Shown: positions 1-8,402 of the stretch, piece by piece | Numbering within the stretch: the stretch's first letter is position 1 | Layout: each line of letters begins with the position of its first letter | Notes under the pieces: generated by a model | What the model was told of the DNA's origin: nothing | What the model saw: the letters and a program-made list of their open reading frames with translations, nothing else | The model's database searches: none | Translations under genes and position numbers: made by a program | Assembly: GCF_000427625.1 (NCBI RefSeq) | Contig: NZ_KE386569.1 | Coordinates: forward strand, 2,594,789 to 2,658,788 | Direction: 5' to 3' | DNA: 64,000 nt | Source of the DNA: Methylobacter luteus IMV-B-3098 | Lineage (GTDB): Bacteria > Pseudomonadota > Gammaproteobacteria > Methylococcales > Methylomonadaceae

Positions 1-140
1 CGCAGGCGCTGGGCCCTGATCGCGCCGAAAGCTTGAGTTAAGGTATCTTTGAAAAACATGGGCTAGCTCCAGTGGCCTTAGCCGTTCACGCACCAGCATG
101 AACGGCCAATCGGAAGCTAGCCTAACCGAACCGCGCGCGT
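1..140. other. Window edge, no assignable gene
   Basis: The first 36 bases read in frame 1 on the plus strand as a short tail ending in a TGA stop, so they may be the 3' end of a gene that begins outside the window; this is too short to assign. The remainder is occupied by the inverted repeat at 60-121. Nothing else is recognised here. Confidence 0.3.
60..121. repeat. Imperfect long inverted repeat
   Basis: The left arm GGCTAGCT and right arm AGCTAGCC close the element, and an inner pair CCGTTCACGC / GCATGAACGG sits around a four-base loop. It forms a hairpin of about 29 bp per arm with mismatches. There is no U-run on either side, so it looks more like a REP-type element than a terminator. 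No second copy was noticed in the window. Confidence 0.6.
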
Positions 141-413
141 TTAAAAAGTGATTTTGCCGTAAACGGTCGCGTAAGGCGCGTTGTCGCGCAGCTTTTTATA
201 GACCACCTGCGGATACCACGTGCCTGACGTCGAAGGCAGCGTAAACAGCAGGCCGGCCGTTTCGCCGTAACCCCATACCGACAGGGTCGTGCCGCCTGCG
301 CCGGTAATGGTCAGATCGCCGTCATCGATATGCAGCGTAAAATCACGCACGGCTGCATCGGCCGCGCTGTGCCCGAGCAACAATAAAACAGTTAAACCGA
401 GCTTTTTCAGCAT
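141..413 (-). CDS. Small secreted protein, possibly a truncated cupredoxin-like N-terminus
   Basis: A 90-residue protein with a convincing signal peptide: MLKK, a hydrophobic leucine-rich core to about residue 14, then a probable cut after AADA near residue 20. The mature start (VRDFTLHIDDGDLTI) resembles the first beta strand of multicopper-oxidase or cupredoxin proteins, but no copper-ligand histidines follow and the protein ends after about 70 mature residues. It may therefore be a remnant of a larger gene or an independent small periplasmic protein. It lies beyond the mltB terminator on the same strand and so probably has its own promoter in the AT-rich stretch at 420-530. The family is not recognised with confidence. 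Confidence 0.5.
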   Translation of the reverse strand: MLKKLGLTVLLLLGHSAADAAVRDFTLHIDDGDLTITGAGGTTLSVWGYGETAGLLFTLPSTSGTWYPQVVYKKLRDNAPYATVYGKITF

Positions 414-533
414 TCTTATCCTTCCTTTTTTTGTAATTATAAAATTACAAATAGGGCAATAAATATGCCTGAGCCGTTATATTAATAAAAACAGTGCTCT
501 AGAGATTGAGTATAACCTTGCTCTGAAAAAATA

Positions 534-568
534 AGGCATATGCCACAGTTTTAGTGTGGCATATGCCT
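534..568 (-). terminator. Rho-independent terminator of mltB
   Basis: Perfect 14-bp stem (AGGCATATGCCACA with TGTGGCATATGCCT) and a 7-base loop. On the minus strand it is followed by TTATTTTTT, a normal U-tract. It begins about 40 bases after the mltB stop codon. Confidence 0.85.
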
Positions 569-609
569 CAGTTGATCCCATGGATGTCCCTGCAAAAACA
601 GGGCAGGGA

Positions 610-1710
610 TTACATGCGGTCGCGTCCCATGACCAGCGCCGGCCCCCGGGTGGCTGCGTAGCGCTGCTTGATGGCCTGCGCCAGCTGGTGCACGGCCATG
701 GCGTATTTGTCGCTGTTGTTGTAGCGCTTGATCACCTTGAAATTGGGGTAAACCTGCCAGAATTCATTGCCGTTATAGGTGCTCAGGGAAATGGTCGAGG
801 AGCCGTTGCGGCCATTGGCATGGTGCGCGACGGGTCTGCTGCGCTGCCACCCGCTGCGCGAGAAATAATGCGCGACGCTGCCGATCGCATCGCGCTGATC
901 CCACAGATCGCGCACGCCGTTGTGGTCGAAATCGACGGCCAGGCGGCGGAAACTGCTTGGCATGAACTGCCCCAGGCCCATGGCGCCGGCCCAGGAGCCG
1001 ACTGGTTCTAAAGGCTCGAAGCCTTCCTCGCGCGTCATGAGCAGGAAGTTTTCCAGTTCCGAGGTAAAAAAGGTGGCGCGCCTTTCGGTATCGAACGCCA
1101 GGGTCGCCAGGGCATTGAACGTGCCGGTTTTGCCGATGTTGCGGCCGAAGTAAGTCTCGACGCCGATGATGGCGACGATATACTCGGGATCGACGCCATA
1201 GGTGGCGCTGGCTCTCTGGATCACGTCGGCATTCTCGGCCCAGAACTCGGCGCCATGGCTGATATGTTCATCGGTCAGGAACTTGCTGCGGTAGCGCGTC
1301 CAGCTGCCCGGTCTCGGGATGCTGGGGCCGGAACTGGGGGCTCCCTGCGCGGTTTCGAGGCGGATCACGGAATCCAGGCGCGTAGCCTGTGAGAACAGGC
1401 CGTTCAGGTAACTTTCCGAGAAACCGTGTTTTTGCACCATGTGCCGGATAAAGTTATGCACGCGGGGCGAATTGGCGTAAATGCCGGTCAACAGGCCGGT
1501 CGAATAGACTGGCGCGAGCTTGCGGTATGACTGAGGTGGCGGGAGTGTGTTTTTGCCGGTCGTTTTCGGCAAGGATGAAACCTGATTCTGCGGCTTCACG
1601 GCGGCCATGGTATCGGAATGGCGGTTCTCCGTATCACTGGCACAGCCGGCAAGCAGCAGGACTAAGGCCAGTTTGGCTGCCCGTTTATAAACTACATTGA
1701 TTATTAACAT
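610..1710 (-). CDS. mltB: Membrane-bound lytic murein transglycosylase B
   Basis: A 366-residue lipoprotein that should cleave the MurNAc-GlcNAc bond of peptidoglycan with formation of 1,6-anhydro-MurNAc. A lipobox LLAGC near residue 22 follows a short hydrophobic segment, so the mature protein is probably anchored in the outer membrane. The transglycosylase domain covers roughly residues 75-355. The catalytic glutamate is in IIGVETYFGRN, and MGLGQFMPSSFR and LSTYNGNEFWQ are typical of family-3 (MltB) enzymes. Length is normal for the family. The gene stands alone, with a terminator directly downstream and about 140 bases separating it from cobU, so it is not part of the cobalamin operon. A long plus-strand open frame overlaps it but is only its shadow. 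Confidence 0.93.
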   Translation of the reverse strand: MLIINVVYKRAAKLALVLLLAGCASDTENRHSDTMAAVKPQNQVSSLPKTTGKNTLPPPQSYRKLAPVYSTGLLTGIYANSPRVHNFIRHMVQKHGFSESYLNGLFSQATRLDSVIRLETAQGAPSSGPSIPRPGSWTRYRSKFLTDEHISHGAEFWAENADVIQRASATYGVDPEYIVAIIGVETYFGRNIGKTGTFNALATLAFDTERRATFFTSELENFLLMTREEGFEPLEPVGSWAGAMGLGQFMPSSFRRLAVDFDHNGVRDLWDQRDAIGSVAHYFSRSGWQRSRPVAHHANGRNGSSTISLSTYNGNEFWQVYPNFKVIKRYNNSDKYAMAVHQLAQAIKQRYAATRGPALVMGRDRM

Positions 1711-1851
1711 GCTTCTTGTCTTCTTATTGATTAGCGGTCCCCATTAAAAGAGCACCATTACATCCATACGGTACGGAAAAACCCGTCCCGCGCTCCAATT
1801 AACAGAGATAGGTCTGCGCTAACGCAGCTTGATCCCTTTGGCTATTATTGG

Positions 1852-2349
1852 TTATTTCATCGGTATTGTTAAGCCCGCGCTGCAAAAAAACACCCGATCG
1901 CAATGCTGTCCGATTAATTGCGAGGCCTTGCCGGACAGGTCCGCAAACCGCCGCGCCAAGGGATTGTCGGGAATGATGCCGAGCCCGACTTCATTGTGAA
2001 CCAGCACCATATCGCATGGCAGTTTCAGCACTGCTTGCAGTTCGTCCAGGATAACGGTTTCGGAATGGCCGTGATACAGCATGTTGTTAAGCCACATTGA
2101 CACGCATTCGATCAGCACGGACTTGTGGCAATCCTTTAATGCCTCGAACAGCTTCACGGGTTCTTCCAATGTGTCAAAAAAATCCTGGCGTCGCTGTTTG
2201 TGAGCGGCGATGCGCGCCTGCATCTCGTAGTCGAAAAACTCGGTCGTGGCCAGATAGTAGGGCTTGAGGCCCTTGGTCTGTGCCAATATATAGGTTTCGG
2301 CCAGGCGCGACTTGCCGCTTTTGATCCCGCCTATGAACAGTGTTTTCAT
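1852..2349 (-). CDS. cobU: Bifunctional adenosylcobinamide kinase / cobinamide-phosphate guanylyltransferase
   Basis: Phosphorylates adenosylcobinamide and transfers GMP to give AdoCbi-GDP, the activated intermediate of nucleotide-loop assembly. The P-loop is GGIKSGKS at residues 7-14, and the family motif NEVGLGIIP follows at about residue 118. At 165 residues it is slightly short for the family (about 170-180). Its start codon overlaps the end of cbiB by 4 bases (ATGA type), so the two are translationally coupled. It is the last gene of the minus-strand cobalamin cluster. Confidence 0.93.
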   Translation of the reverse strand: MKTLFIGGIKSGKSRLAETYILAQTKGLKPYYLATTEFFDYEMQARIAAHKQRRQDFFDTLEEPVKLFEALKDCHKSVLIECVSMWLNNMLYHGHSETVILDELQAVLKLPCDMVLVHNEVGLGIIPDNPLARRFADLSGKASQLIGQHCDRVFFCSAGLTIPMK

Positions 2350-3242
2350 GTCAGCAAAGCTCCGATTGCCAGAATGCCCAGCACGATAAGATTAATGCCC
2401 GTTTTCATGTTTAATGCCTGTTTCAGTATGGTTGAATTGACCGCATTGACAGCCAGGCCCAATACCGGCTTGCGCTTGATGCGGCCGTGGTAGCTGGCAT
2501 CTCCCCCTAGCGCCACGCCTAACGCGCCGGCCATGGCCGCGATCGGGAAACCGGCATTGGGGCTTTCGAGCTTGCCGCCGTCGCGCCGGCAGCACTGCCA
2601 GGCCCGTCGTCTGTCATCGGCCAGCGCAATGATCAGCAGCGCCGTCAGCCGGGCCGGCAGGTAATTGGCGATATCGTCCAGCCTGGCTGCAACCTTGCCG
2701 AAATAAAAATAGCGCTCGATCTTGTAGCCGATCATCGAATCCATGGTATTGACAGCCTTATAGACGGCGATGCCGGGCAGTCCGAACAGGACCAGATAAA
2801 ACAGCGGCGCGATGACACCGTCGCTGAGGTTCTCGGCCCAGGTTTCCAGCGCGGCTTTATGGACGTCGGTTTCGGTCATGGCCTGCGTATCGCGGCTGAC
2901 CAGATAGCTCAGTGCCTGCCTGGGGTTTTCGGCCGTCAGCAGTCCGGCAACGCTGGCGTGCAGCATGTGCATGGCCAGCCCGGTCGAGGCCAGCACGGCC
3001 AGCACCGGCAAAGACAGCCAGGCCGGCAGCCAGCCGGCCAGATAAGCCAGCGTGACGGCTATCAGCAGCGTCAGCGCCAGCAGGCTGATGACGAGCAGCG
3101 CGCCGGTTAAGATGCGGTCGCGGTAAAACCGCCGCTCGAAGGCCGAAATGAAATCGCCCATCCACATCACCGGATGCTTGCCGGGCAACTCGCCGATGAT
3201 CAAGTCGAGCAGATAGGCCAGCAATGCCAGTTCAAAATACAT
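2346..3242 (-). CDS. cbiB: Adenosylcobinamide-phosphate synthase (CbiB/CobD)
   Basis: Integral membrane protein that amidates adenosylcobyric acid with (R)-1-aminopropanol-2-phosphate. Start placed at MYFELALLAYLLDL: an upstream in-frame ATG at 3284 would add 14 residues encoded by the adjoining REP repeat and is rejected. Family landmarks are HPVMWMGDFI near the N-terminus, ENLSDGVIAPLFY in the middle, and KAVNTMDSMIGYK. Several hydrophobic segments fit a polytopic inner-membrane protein, and the 298-residue length is normal. The substrate aminopropanol phosphate is made by CobD, and the cobyric acid by CobQ, both encoded just upstream. Confidence 0.93.
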   Translation of the reverse strand: MYFELALLAYLLDLIIGELPGKHPVMWMGDFISAFERRFYRDRILTGALLVISLLALTLLIAVTLAYLAGWLPAWLSLPVLAVLASTGLAMHMLHASVAGLLTAENPRQALSYLVSRDTQAMTETDVHKAALETWAENLSDGVIAPLFYLVLFGLPGIAVYKAVNTMDSMIGYKIERYFYFGKVAARLDDIANYLPARLTALLIIALADDRRRAWQCCRRDGGKLESPNAGFPIAAMAGALGVALGGDASYHGRIKRKPVLGLAVNAVNSTILKQALNMKTGINLIVLGILAIGALLT

Positions 3243-3261
3243 CGGCCAGCCCTGCATAAAC

Positions 3262-3340
3262 GTAGGGTACGCATTGCGTACCATTTTTAAAGTCCCAAAA
3301 GGTACGCGATACCCTATAGGGCATAAATGCGTACCCTACA
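3262..3340. repeat. REP-A inverted pair (copy A1)
   Basis: Two head-to-head copies of a unit beginning GTAGGGTACGCATTGCGTACC. The right-hand copy is degenerate (CGATACCC, then an AT-rich insert). It sits between cbiB and cobQ within the cobalamin cluster. The same family occurs at 5962, 20280 and 25958. Confidence 0.85.
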
Positions 3341-3361
3341 CAGCGGATGTTTATATCCATA

Positions 3362-4759
3362 TCACTCCTGTAACGCTTTCAGAATCGCCGCGATATCCAG
3401 CTGCTGCGCGACCATGTCGGCAAAGCCCTGTATTTCGGCCTCGCGGTAGGCCCCATAGTCGTAGCCCCGGTAGGCGGGATTGATGGCCTTGAAATAAGCA
3501 GTGCGAAAGCCGTCATTATCGAAAATGCCGTGCACATGCGTGCCGGCGACGTGTTCGTGCTGATGAGATAAGGGATAATTGGCCATGCGGCCGCAATGAA
3601 TCTCGTAGCCTTTGATGGCCGGGCACGAGAACAGCTCGTACTGCCCGCGCTTGAGGATTTTCGGCGTCTGATAGACTACCGTATCGTCAATCAGCCCCAG
3701 ACCTGGCTCGCTGCCGGCGGTTTCATGTTCGAGCGCGTCTGGATCGTGCAACGCCGTGCAGAACATCTGATAGCCGCCGCAGATGCCGAATACGGGCTTT
3801 TCAAGCCGCTGGACCTCATCGAACAGACCCTGGGTTTTCAGCCATTGCAGATCGCGGATCACGGTTTTGCTGCCCGGCAGCAGCACCATGTCGAATTCAG
3901 TCAGCGGACGGTAGGACTGGATCAGCTCCACATGCAGCTCGGCATCGGCCATCAGCGCATCGAGATCGTTGTAATTAGCGAGGCCCGGGTAGGCGATCAC
4001 GGCGACGCGGATTTTGACATCGTTCAGGCGCTGCCGGTAATTCTGCAGGGACTGCGAGTCTTCCATGTCGATATTCAGCGGCCGATACGGCAGAACGCCG
4101 AGCACGGGCACGCCGAAACGCTCGCGGATGATCTTCTCGCCCTCGTCGAAAAAGCGCCGGTCGCCGCGGAATTTGTTGACGACGACGCCGATCAGGTTGG
4201 CGCGCATGACCGGGTCCATCAACTCCAGCGTGCCGTAAATCGACGCGAAAACGCCGCCGCGCTCGATGTCCGCAACCAGGATGTTTTGGGTATTGAAGGT
4301 CTGAGCGATGAAGGTATTCGAGAGATCCTTGTGCAGCAGATTCAGCTCCACGGGCGAGCCCGCGCCTTCGGCGATGATCAGATCATAGGACTGCTGCAAT
4401 GTTGAAAACGCTTGCCGAACCTGCTGTTTCAGATTGCCGATCTCATCGTAATAAGCGGCGATCGACTGGTTTTTGTAAATCTTGCCGTTGACGATGACCT
4501 GCACGGAGCCGTTGCCGTGCGATTTGAGCAGCACCGGATTGAACAGCACGCTGGGCTCGACGCGCGCGGCCTCGGCTTGCAGGCATTGCGCGCGCGAAAT
4601 CTCGCCTCCTTCGTGCGTGACGGCCGAATTGTTCGAGACATTCTGCGCCTTGAACGGTGCGACGCGCAGGCCGCGGTCGGCAAAAATACGGCACAGGGCC
4701 GTGACCAGCGTGGTTTTGCCGGCATCCGAACTGGTGCCGAAAACAGCTAAGGGTTTCAT
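3362..4759 (-). CDS. cobQ: Cobyric acid synthase (glutamine-hydrolysing)
   Basis: Amidates the b, d, e and g carboxyls of adenosylcobyrinic a,c-diamide using glutamine and ATP. The N-terminal ATPase half begins MKPLAVFGTSSDAGKTTL, a deviant Walker A of the MinD/BioD type. The C-terminal half is a class-I glutamine-amidotransferase-like domain with FGICGGYQMF carrying the nucleophilic cysteine and a late GYEIHCGRM. At 465 residues it is slightly shorter than common homologues (about 480-500). It is separated from cobD and from cbiB by REP pairs of different families. Confidence 0.94.
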   Translation of the reverse strand: MKPLAVFGTSSDAGKTTLVTALCRIFADRGLRVAPFKAQNVSNNSAVTHEGGEISRAQCLQAEAARVEPSVLFNPVLLKSHGNGSVQVIVNGKIYKNQSIAAYYDEIGNLKQQVRQAFSTLQQSYDLIIAEGAGSPVELNLLHKDLSNTFIAQTFNTQNILVADIERGGVFASIYGTLELMDPVMRANLIGVVVNKFRGDRRFFDEGEKIIRERFGVPVLGVLPYRPLNIDMEDSQSLQNYRQRLNDVKIRVAVIAYPGLANYNDLDALMADAELHVELIQSYRPLTEFDMVLLPGSKTVIRDLQWLKTQGLFDEVQRLEKPVFGICGGYQMFCTALHDPDALEHETAGSEPGLGLIDDTVVYQTPKILKRGQYELFSCPAIKGYEIHCGRMANYPLSHQHEHVAGTHVHGIFDNDGFRTAYFKAINPAYRGYDYGAYREAEIQGFADMVAQQLDIAAILKALQE

Positions 4760-4798
4760 GTCAATAATCGCCTAATATTAAAGTTCAACGCAACAGCG

Positions 4799-4873
4799 GT
4801 AGGCTGGGTTGATAAACCCAGCATTTCGGGGGCCGCCCAGCCGGGTTTCCGCTAAAGCTCCAACCCAGCCTAC
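4799..4873. repeat. REP-B inverted pair (copy B1)
   Basis: Left unit GTAGGCTGGGTTGATAAACC and right unit in the variant form with CGCTAAAGCTCC, ending CCCAGCCTAC. It lies between cobQ and cobD. Seven copies of this family were found in the window, and units of two subtypes are combined in pairs. Confidence 0.9.
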
Positions 4874-4880
4874 ACGTGTT

Positions 4881-5927
4881 TTAGCCGGTTGGGCAAGACA
4901 AAGCGTTCAAGCAGCGAGCAAGCTCGGCAATCGCCCGTTCGTCCTTGACGGCGAAGCGCACATGACGGCGGGTCAGTCCGGCAAAATTATCGCAGACGCG
5001 GATCAGAATGCGCGACGGCGCGAGCTTTTCCTGCAACTGATAGCCGTCCATGCCGGCCAGTTCCGCCAGCAGGAAATTGGCCTGTCCCGCATAAATCCGC
5101 CTGAACAGACCGCAACTTGACAGGGCTTGGTGCAACTGCCCACGCAGGTCGTGCGTCTGCCGACGGGTCTGTTCGATAAAGGCTGTGTTGGCCAGCGCCT
5201 GCTGCATGTAAGCCATATCGAAGCTGGACAGTTTCCAGGCCGGCTCCAGGCGTTTCAGCGCTTTGATCGCCGGGCTTGCCGCCATGACAAAGCCGATGCG
5301 GATGCCCGCGCAGCCGTAGAACTTGCTCAGCGATTTGATCAGGTAGAGCTTGTCGTAACGCGCGATGTCGTCGGCGATCGATTCAGTTTGGCAAAAGTCC
5401 AGAAACGACTCGTCGATGATGATCGTGCAGTCGGCCGACTGCCATTTGGCCAGCCAGTCCTTCAGGTCATAAAGCCGGCCATCCGGCGTGGAAGGATTCA
5501 CGAAAATGATCGTGCTGCGCCTGGGGATATCGGCCGCCAGTTCGTTAAATCGATCAACAATATGCAGCCGGCAGCCGAGTTCGCCGGCGATGTGCGCATA
5601 TTCGCCATACAGCGGCGCGTACAACACCAGGTCGTCGGGCTGCAGAAAGCGCAGCAGGGCGAAAATGGCCGCGCTGGCGCCGTTGAAGACTTCAATATCG
5701 GCGCCGGGCGGGCCGGGGTAGCGTTCCTGCAGCGCCTGTTTCAGCAGGCCGTAATGCGGGTCGGCGTAAGGGCCGAGCTGAACCTGTTGCAGACAGTTCA
5801 AATCTACTGCCTGCCGCGGGTTGATATTGGCCGAGAAATCCAGCACCTGCCCGGGCAGACAGCCCAGACTTTGGGCAAACCGGTAAATATTGCCGCCGTG
5901 TTTCATGAATAAACTGATGTCATGCAA
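4881..5927 (-). CDS. cobD: Threonine-phosphate decarboxylase
   Basis: PLP-dependent fold-type I enzyme making (R)-1-aminopropanol O-2-phosphate from L-threonine phosphate for the cobalamin side chain. The N-terminus (HGGNIYRFAQSLG, then VLDFSANINP) is characteristic. IIIDESFLDF carries the PLP-ring aspartate and SLSKFYGCAGIRIGF the Schiff-base lysine. The 348-residue length is normal (about 360). Homology to histidinol-phosphate aminotransferases makes confusion possible, but the N-terminus and the cob context settle it. REP pairs lie on both sides, 7 and about 35 bases away. Confidence 0.92.
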   Translation of the reverse strand: MHDISLFMKHGGNIYRFAQSLGCLPGQVLDFSANINPRQAVDLNCLQQVQLGPYADPHYGLLKQALQERYPGPPGADIEVFNGASAAIFALLRFLQPDDLVLYAPLYGEYAHIAGELGCRLHIVDRFNELAADIPRRSTIIFVNPSTPDGRLYDLKDWLAKWQSADCTIIIDESFLDFCQTESIADDIARYDKLYLIKSLSKFYGCAGIRIGFVMAASPAIKALKRLEPAWKLSSFDMAYMQQALANTAFIEQTRRQTHDLRGQLHQALSSCGLFRRIYAGQANFLLAELAGMDGYQLQEKLAPSRILIRVCDNFAGLTRRHVRFAVKDERAIAELARCLNALSCPTG

Positions 5928-5961
5928 GGGTTAAAAAGTTTTACCATGAAGGTCACGAAGC

Positions 5962-6030
5962 GTAGGGTACGCATCGCGTACCTTTTGGGGGGGTAGTTCA
6001 TCAAAAATGGTACGCGATGCGTACCCTACA
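5962..6030. repeat. REP-A inverted pair (copy A2)
   Basis: Well-preserved head-to-head units, GTAGGGTACGCATCGCGTACC on the left and its reverse complement on the right, with a spacer of about 25 bases containing a G7 run. It lies between cobD and cobC. Confidence 0.9.
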
Positions 6031-6053
6031 AGCTTCATGGCGTCATAGCCTGT

Positions 6054-6617
6054 CTATAAGTTGATATAGTCAACATAGATGTAGTCAACGCTGTGCCGCA
6101 GTTTGTGCACGGAACCGGCATCGATGCGCAATTGAAACGAATTGGCCAGGGGCAGGTTCAAGGCGCGCGCCAGCAGAGCACGAATCACGCCCGCGTGCGT
6201 GATGACAAGCACCTGCTCTGCCTTAACAGTTGACAGATCCTGCCAGAAGCTGCCTGCGCGCAGGTACAGGTCCTCGAAATTCTCGCCGTTCGGCGGCGCG
6301 GCCTTCACAAAATCGCTGGTCCAGCGCTGAACGGCATCGGCATCGATATCGTCGAAGCGCAGCCCTTCCCAGTCGCCGAAATGCAGCTCCTTCAGGCGCG
6401 CATCGGTGGTCACCGTTTCCGAAAAAGTCCTGGCCAGTTCCAGGCAGCGCGTCAGTGGGCTGCTGAATACTTTGCAATCGGCATCGAACTCGGGCAGTTT
6501 GTCATGCAGATCCTGGGCTTCGTCGGCAAAACTGTCGGCCAGTCCCACATCGCTGTGCCCGTAGCAAAGCCCCGGGTCCGCGGCTGTGTTGGTATGGCGA
6601 ATCAGATAAATGTCCAT
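6054..6617 (-). CDS. cobC: Alpha-ribazole-5'-phosphate phosphatase (histidine phosphatase family)
   Basis: Removes phosphate from alpha-ribazole 5'-phosphate or from cobalamin 5'-phosphate at the end of loop assembly. The phosphohistidine motif LIRHTNT is at residues 5-11, with the second conserved histidine in VITHAGVIRAL. The start used is the ATG giving MDIYLIRH: the longer frame from 6677 adds 20 residues that overlap cobS and look unrelated to the family. With this start it still overlaps the cobS stop by 16 bases. The family is functionally broad, so the assignment leans on the cobalamin neighbours. Confidence 0.87.
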   Translation of the reverse strand: MDIYLIRHTNTAADPGLCYGHSDVGLADSFADEAQDLHDKLPEFDADCKVFSSPLTRCLELARTFSETVTTDARLKELHFGDWEGLRFDDIDADAVQRWTSDFVKAAPPNGENFEDLYLRAGSFWQDLSTVKAEQVLVITHAGVIRALLARALNLPLANSFQLRIDAGSVHKLRHSVDYIYVDYINL

Positions 6618-7348
6618 AAGGTACTCACACTCAGATAAAAAATAGTTTCGGCGATCTGCTGGCTGGCGCCGAGGCAATCGCCCGTGTAGCCGCCGATACG
6701 GCGGAAAAAATAGCGGCCCGACAGCCAGTTGACGGCCAGCACGGGCAGGATCGCCAGCCAGCAGAGGGCCGGCAGCAACAGCAGAGGCAATAAAGCCAGG
6801 CTCGCTGCGAATAAAAGATCGGTGCCGCCGGGCCTGAAAACGGCGGCTCCGGCTTTGCTGTGGTCGATGCGCGCGTAATCATAACGGCGCATGATCAGCA
6901 AGGGCGGCAACCGGCTGAAACTGTGCCCGGACAGCAATAACAAAGGCACGGCGGCCGCTGGCAGCGCGCCGAGCACGCTGATCTTCAGCGACAGGAGCAG
7001 CAACAGGCCGAGCACGCCATAGGTGCCGGTCCTCGGGTCTTTCATGATCTCCAGGATGCGCTGCTTGTCGAAGCCCGCGCCGAAACCGTCACAGACATCA
7101 GCGAAGCCGTCTTCATGGAAGGCGCCTGTGACAAGAATGCCCGCAACAAGCGCTACGATGACAGCCGTAGGCTGTGGCCATAGCCCATCAGCCAGGTAAA
7201 AACTCAGTGCGGACAGGCCGCCGACCAGCCAGCCGACCAGCGGCAGATAAACCGCGGCTTCGGGCAATTGCCTGTAATCCGGAGCCTGAGGTACGGGCAG
7301 GCGCGTGTAGAAACCGAGGGCCAGCAGGAAGAGTCTTGGATGGGGCAT
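6602..7348 (-). CDS. cobS: Cobalamin synthase (AdoCbi-GDP ribazoletransferase)
   Basis: Polytopic inner-membrane enzyme joining AdoCbi-GDP to alpha-ribazole or its phosphate. Landmarks are FYTRLPVP near the N-terminus, the acidic signature FHEDGFADVCDGFGAG at about residue 77, and DPRTGTYG. About six hydrophobic helices can be seen across 248 residues, a normal length. It starts 19 bases after cobT and overlaps cobC, so it is part of a compact cobT-cobS-cobC unit. Confidence 0.94.
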   Translation of the reverse strand: MPHPRLFLLALGFYTRLPVPQAPDYRQLPEAAVYLPLVGWLVGGLSALSFYLADGLWPQPTAVIVALVAGILVTGAFHEDGFADVCDGFGAGFDKQRILEIMKDPRTGTYGVLGLLLLLSLKISVLGALPAAAVPLLLLSGHSFSRLPPLLIMRRYDYARIDHSKAGAAVFRPGGTDLLFAASLALLPLLLLPALCWLAILPVLAVNWLSGRYFFRRIGGYTGDCLGASQQIAETIFYLSVSTLWTFI

Positions 7349-7367
7349 GGGTGTTTTTTAACGGCGC

Positions 7368-8402
7368 TTAATGATCAACCCCGGCCTCATCAAACGACGC
7401 CATCTCATTCAGCATTAGCACGGCCGATTGCAGCAGGGGATAGGCCAGGGCAATGCCGGAGCCTTCGCCGAGGCGCAGGTCCAGATTGATAAGGGCTCGG
7501 GCATTGAAGTGCTTCAGCAGCGCCTGGTGCCCCTGCTCGCGCGAGACATGGCTGAACACGCAATAGTCGAGCACGGGCGGATGCAGCCGGTTGGCTACGA
7601 GCAGGGCGCTGCTGGCGATAAAACCGTCGACCGGGATCACCATGCCCAGTTCGGCCGCTTTCAGGTAGGCGCCTGTCATCATGGCGATTTCAAAACCGCC
7701 GAATGTCGCCAGCACGGCTAACGGTTCGATGGTGTTTGGGTGCCGATTCAGCGCCTGCTGCAGCACGGCGGCCTTATTGCGCAATTGGTCATCGTTCAGG
7801 CCGGTGCCGCGGCCTACGCATTGCTCCAACGGCAGGGCCGTCAATGCGTGCATGAGCAAGGCGGCGGACGAGGTGTTGCCGATGCCCATTTCACCGAAGC
7901 CGATGCAGTTGCAGCCGAGTTTGTGCTGCCTTGACACCATTTCGGCGCCCGTTTGCAGCGCTTGCAGGCATTGCCTGTCGGTCATGGCGGGCTCTATCAG
8001 AAAGTTGCGCGTGCCTCTGGCGATCTTGGCGCCGACCAGCGACGGATGACTGTCCAGATCGGCATTGACGCCGGCATCGACGACCCGCAGTTCCATGCCG
8101 TGCTGGCGCGCAAACACGCTGATCGCGGCGCCGCCGGCCAGGAAGTTGGCCACCATCTGCGCGGTCACGGCTTGCGGATAGGCGCTGACGCCGGCTTCGG
8201 CGATGCCGTGATCGCCCGCGAAAACGATGAGGCAGGGTTTGTCCAGGCTGGGCGTGAGGCTGTTCTGGATTAGGCCGATCTGCAGCGCCAGCGCTTCGAG
8301 CTGGCCCAGTGCGCCCAGCGGCTTGGTCTTCTGATCGATTTTATGCTGCAGGGCGGAACGAAGCGCTGACGAGAGCGGGGCAATGGAGAAATCTAGCGGC
8401 AC
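7368..8402 (-). CDS. cobT: Nicotinate-nucleotide--dimethylbenzimidazole phosphoribosyltransferase
   Basis: Makes alpha-ribazole 5'-phosphate from dimethylbenzimidazole and nicotinate mononucleotide. KIDQKTKPLGALGQLE near the N-terminus, IVFAGDHGIAEAGVSAYP, and GFGEMGIGNTSSAA are classic. The C-terminal LGEGSGIALAYPLL contains the catalytic glutamate. The 344-residue length is typical. It overlaps the end of bluB by 10 bases, coupling synthesis of the base with its activation. Confidence 0.96.
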   Translation of the reverse strand: MPLDFSIAPLSSALRSALQHKIDQKTKPLGALGQLEALALQIGLIQNSLTPSLDKPCLIVFAGDHGIAEAGVSAYPQAVTAQMVANFLAGGAAISVFARQHGMELRVVDAGVNADLDSHPSLVGAKIARGTRNFLIEPAMTDRQCLQALQTGAEMVSRQHKLGCNCIGFGEMGIGNTSSAALLMHALTALPLEQCVGRGTGLNDDQLRNKAAVLQQALNRHPNTIEPLAVLATFGGFEIAMMTGAYLKAAELGMVIPVDGFIASSALLVANRLHPPVLDYCVFSHVSREQGHQALLKHFNARALINLDLRLGEGSGIALAYPLLQSAVLMLNEMASFDEAGVDH

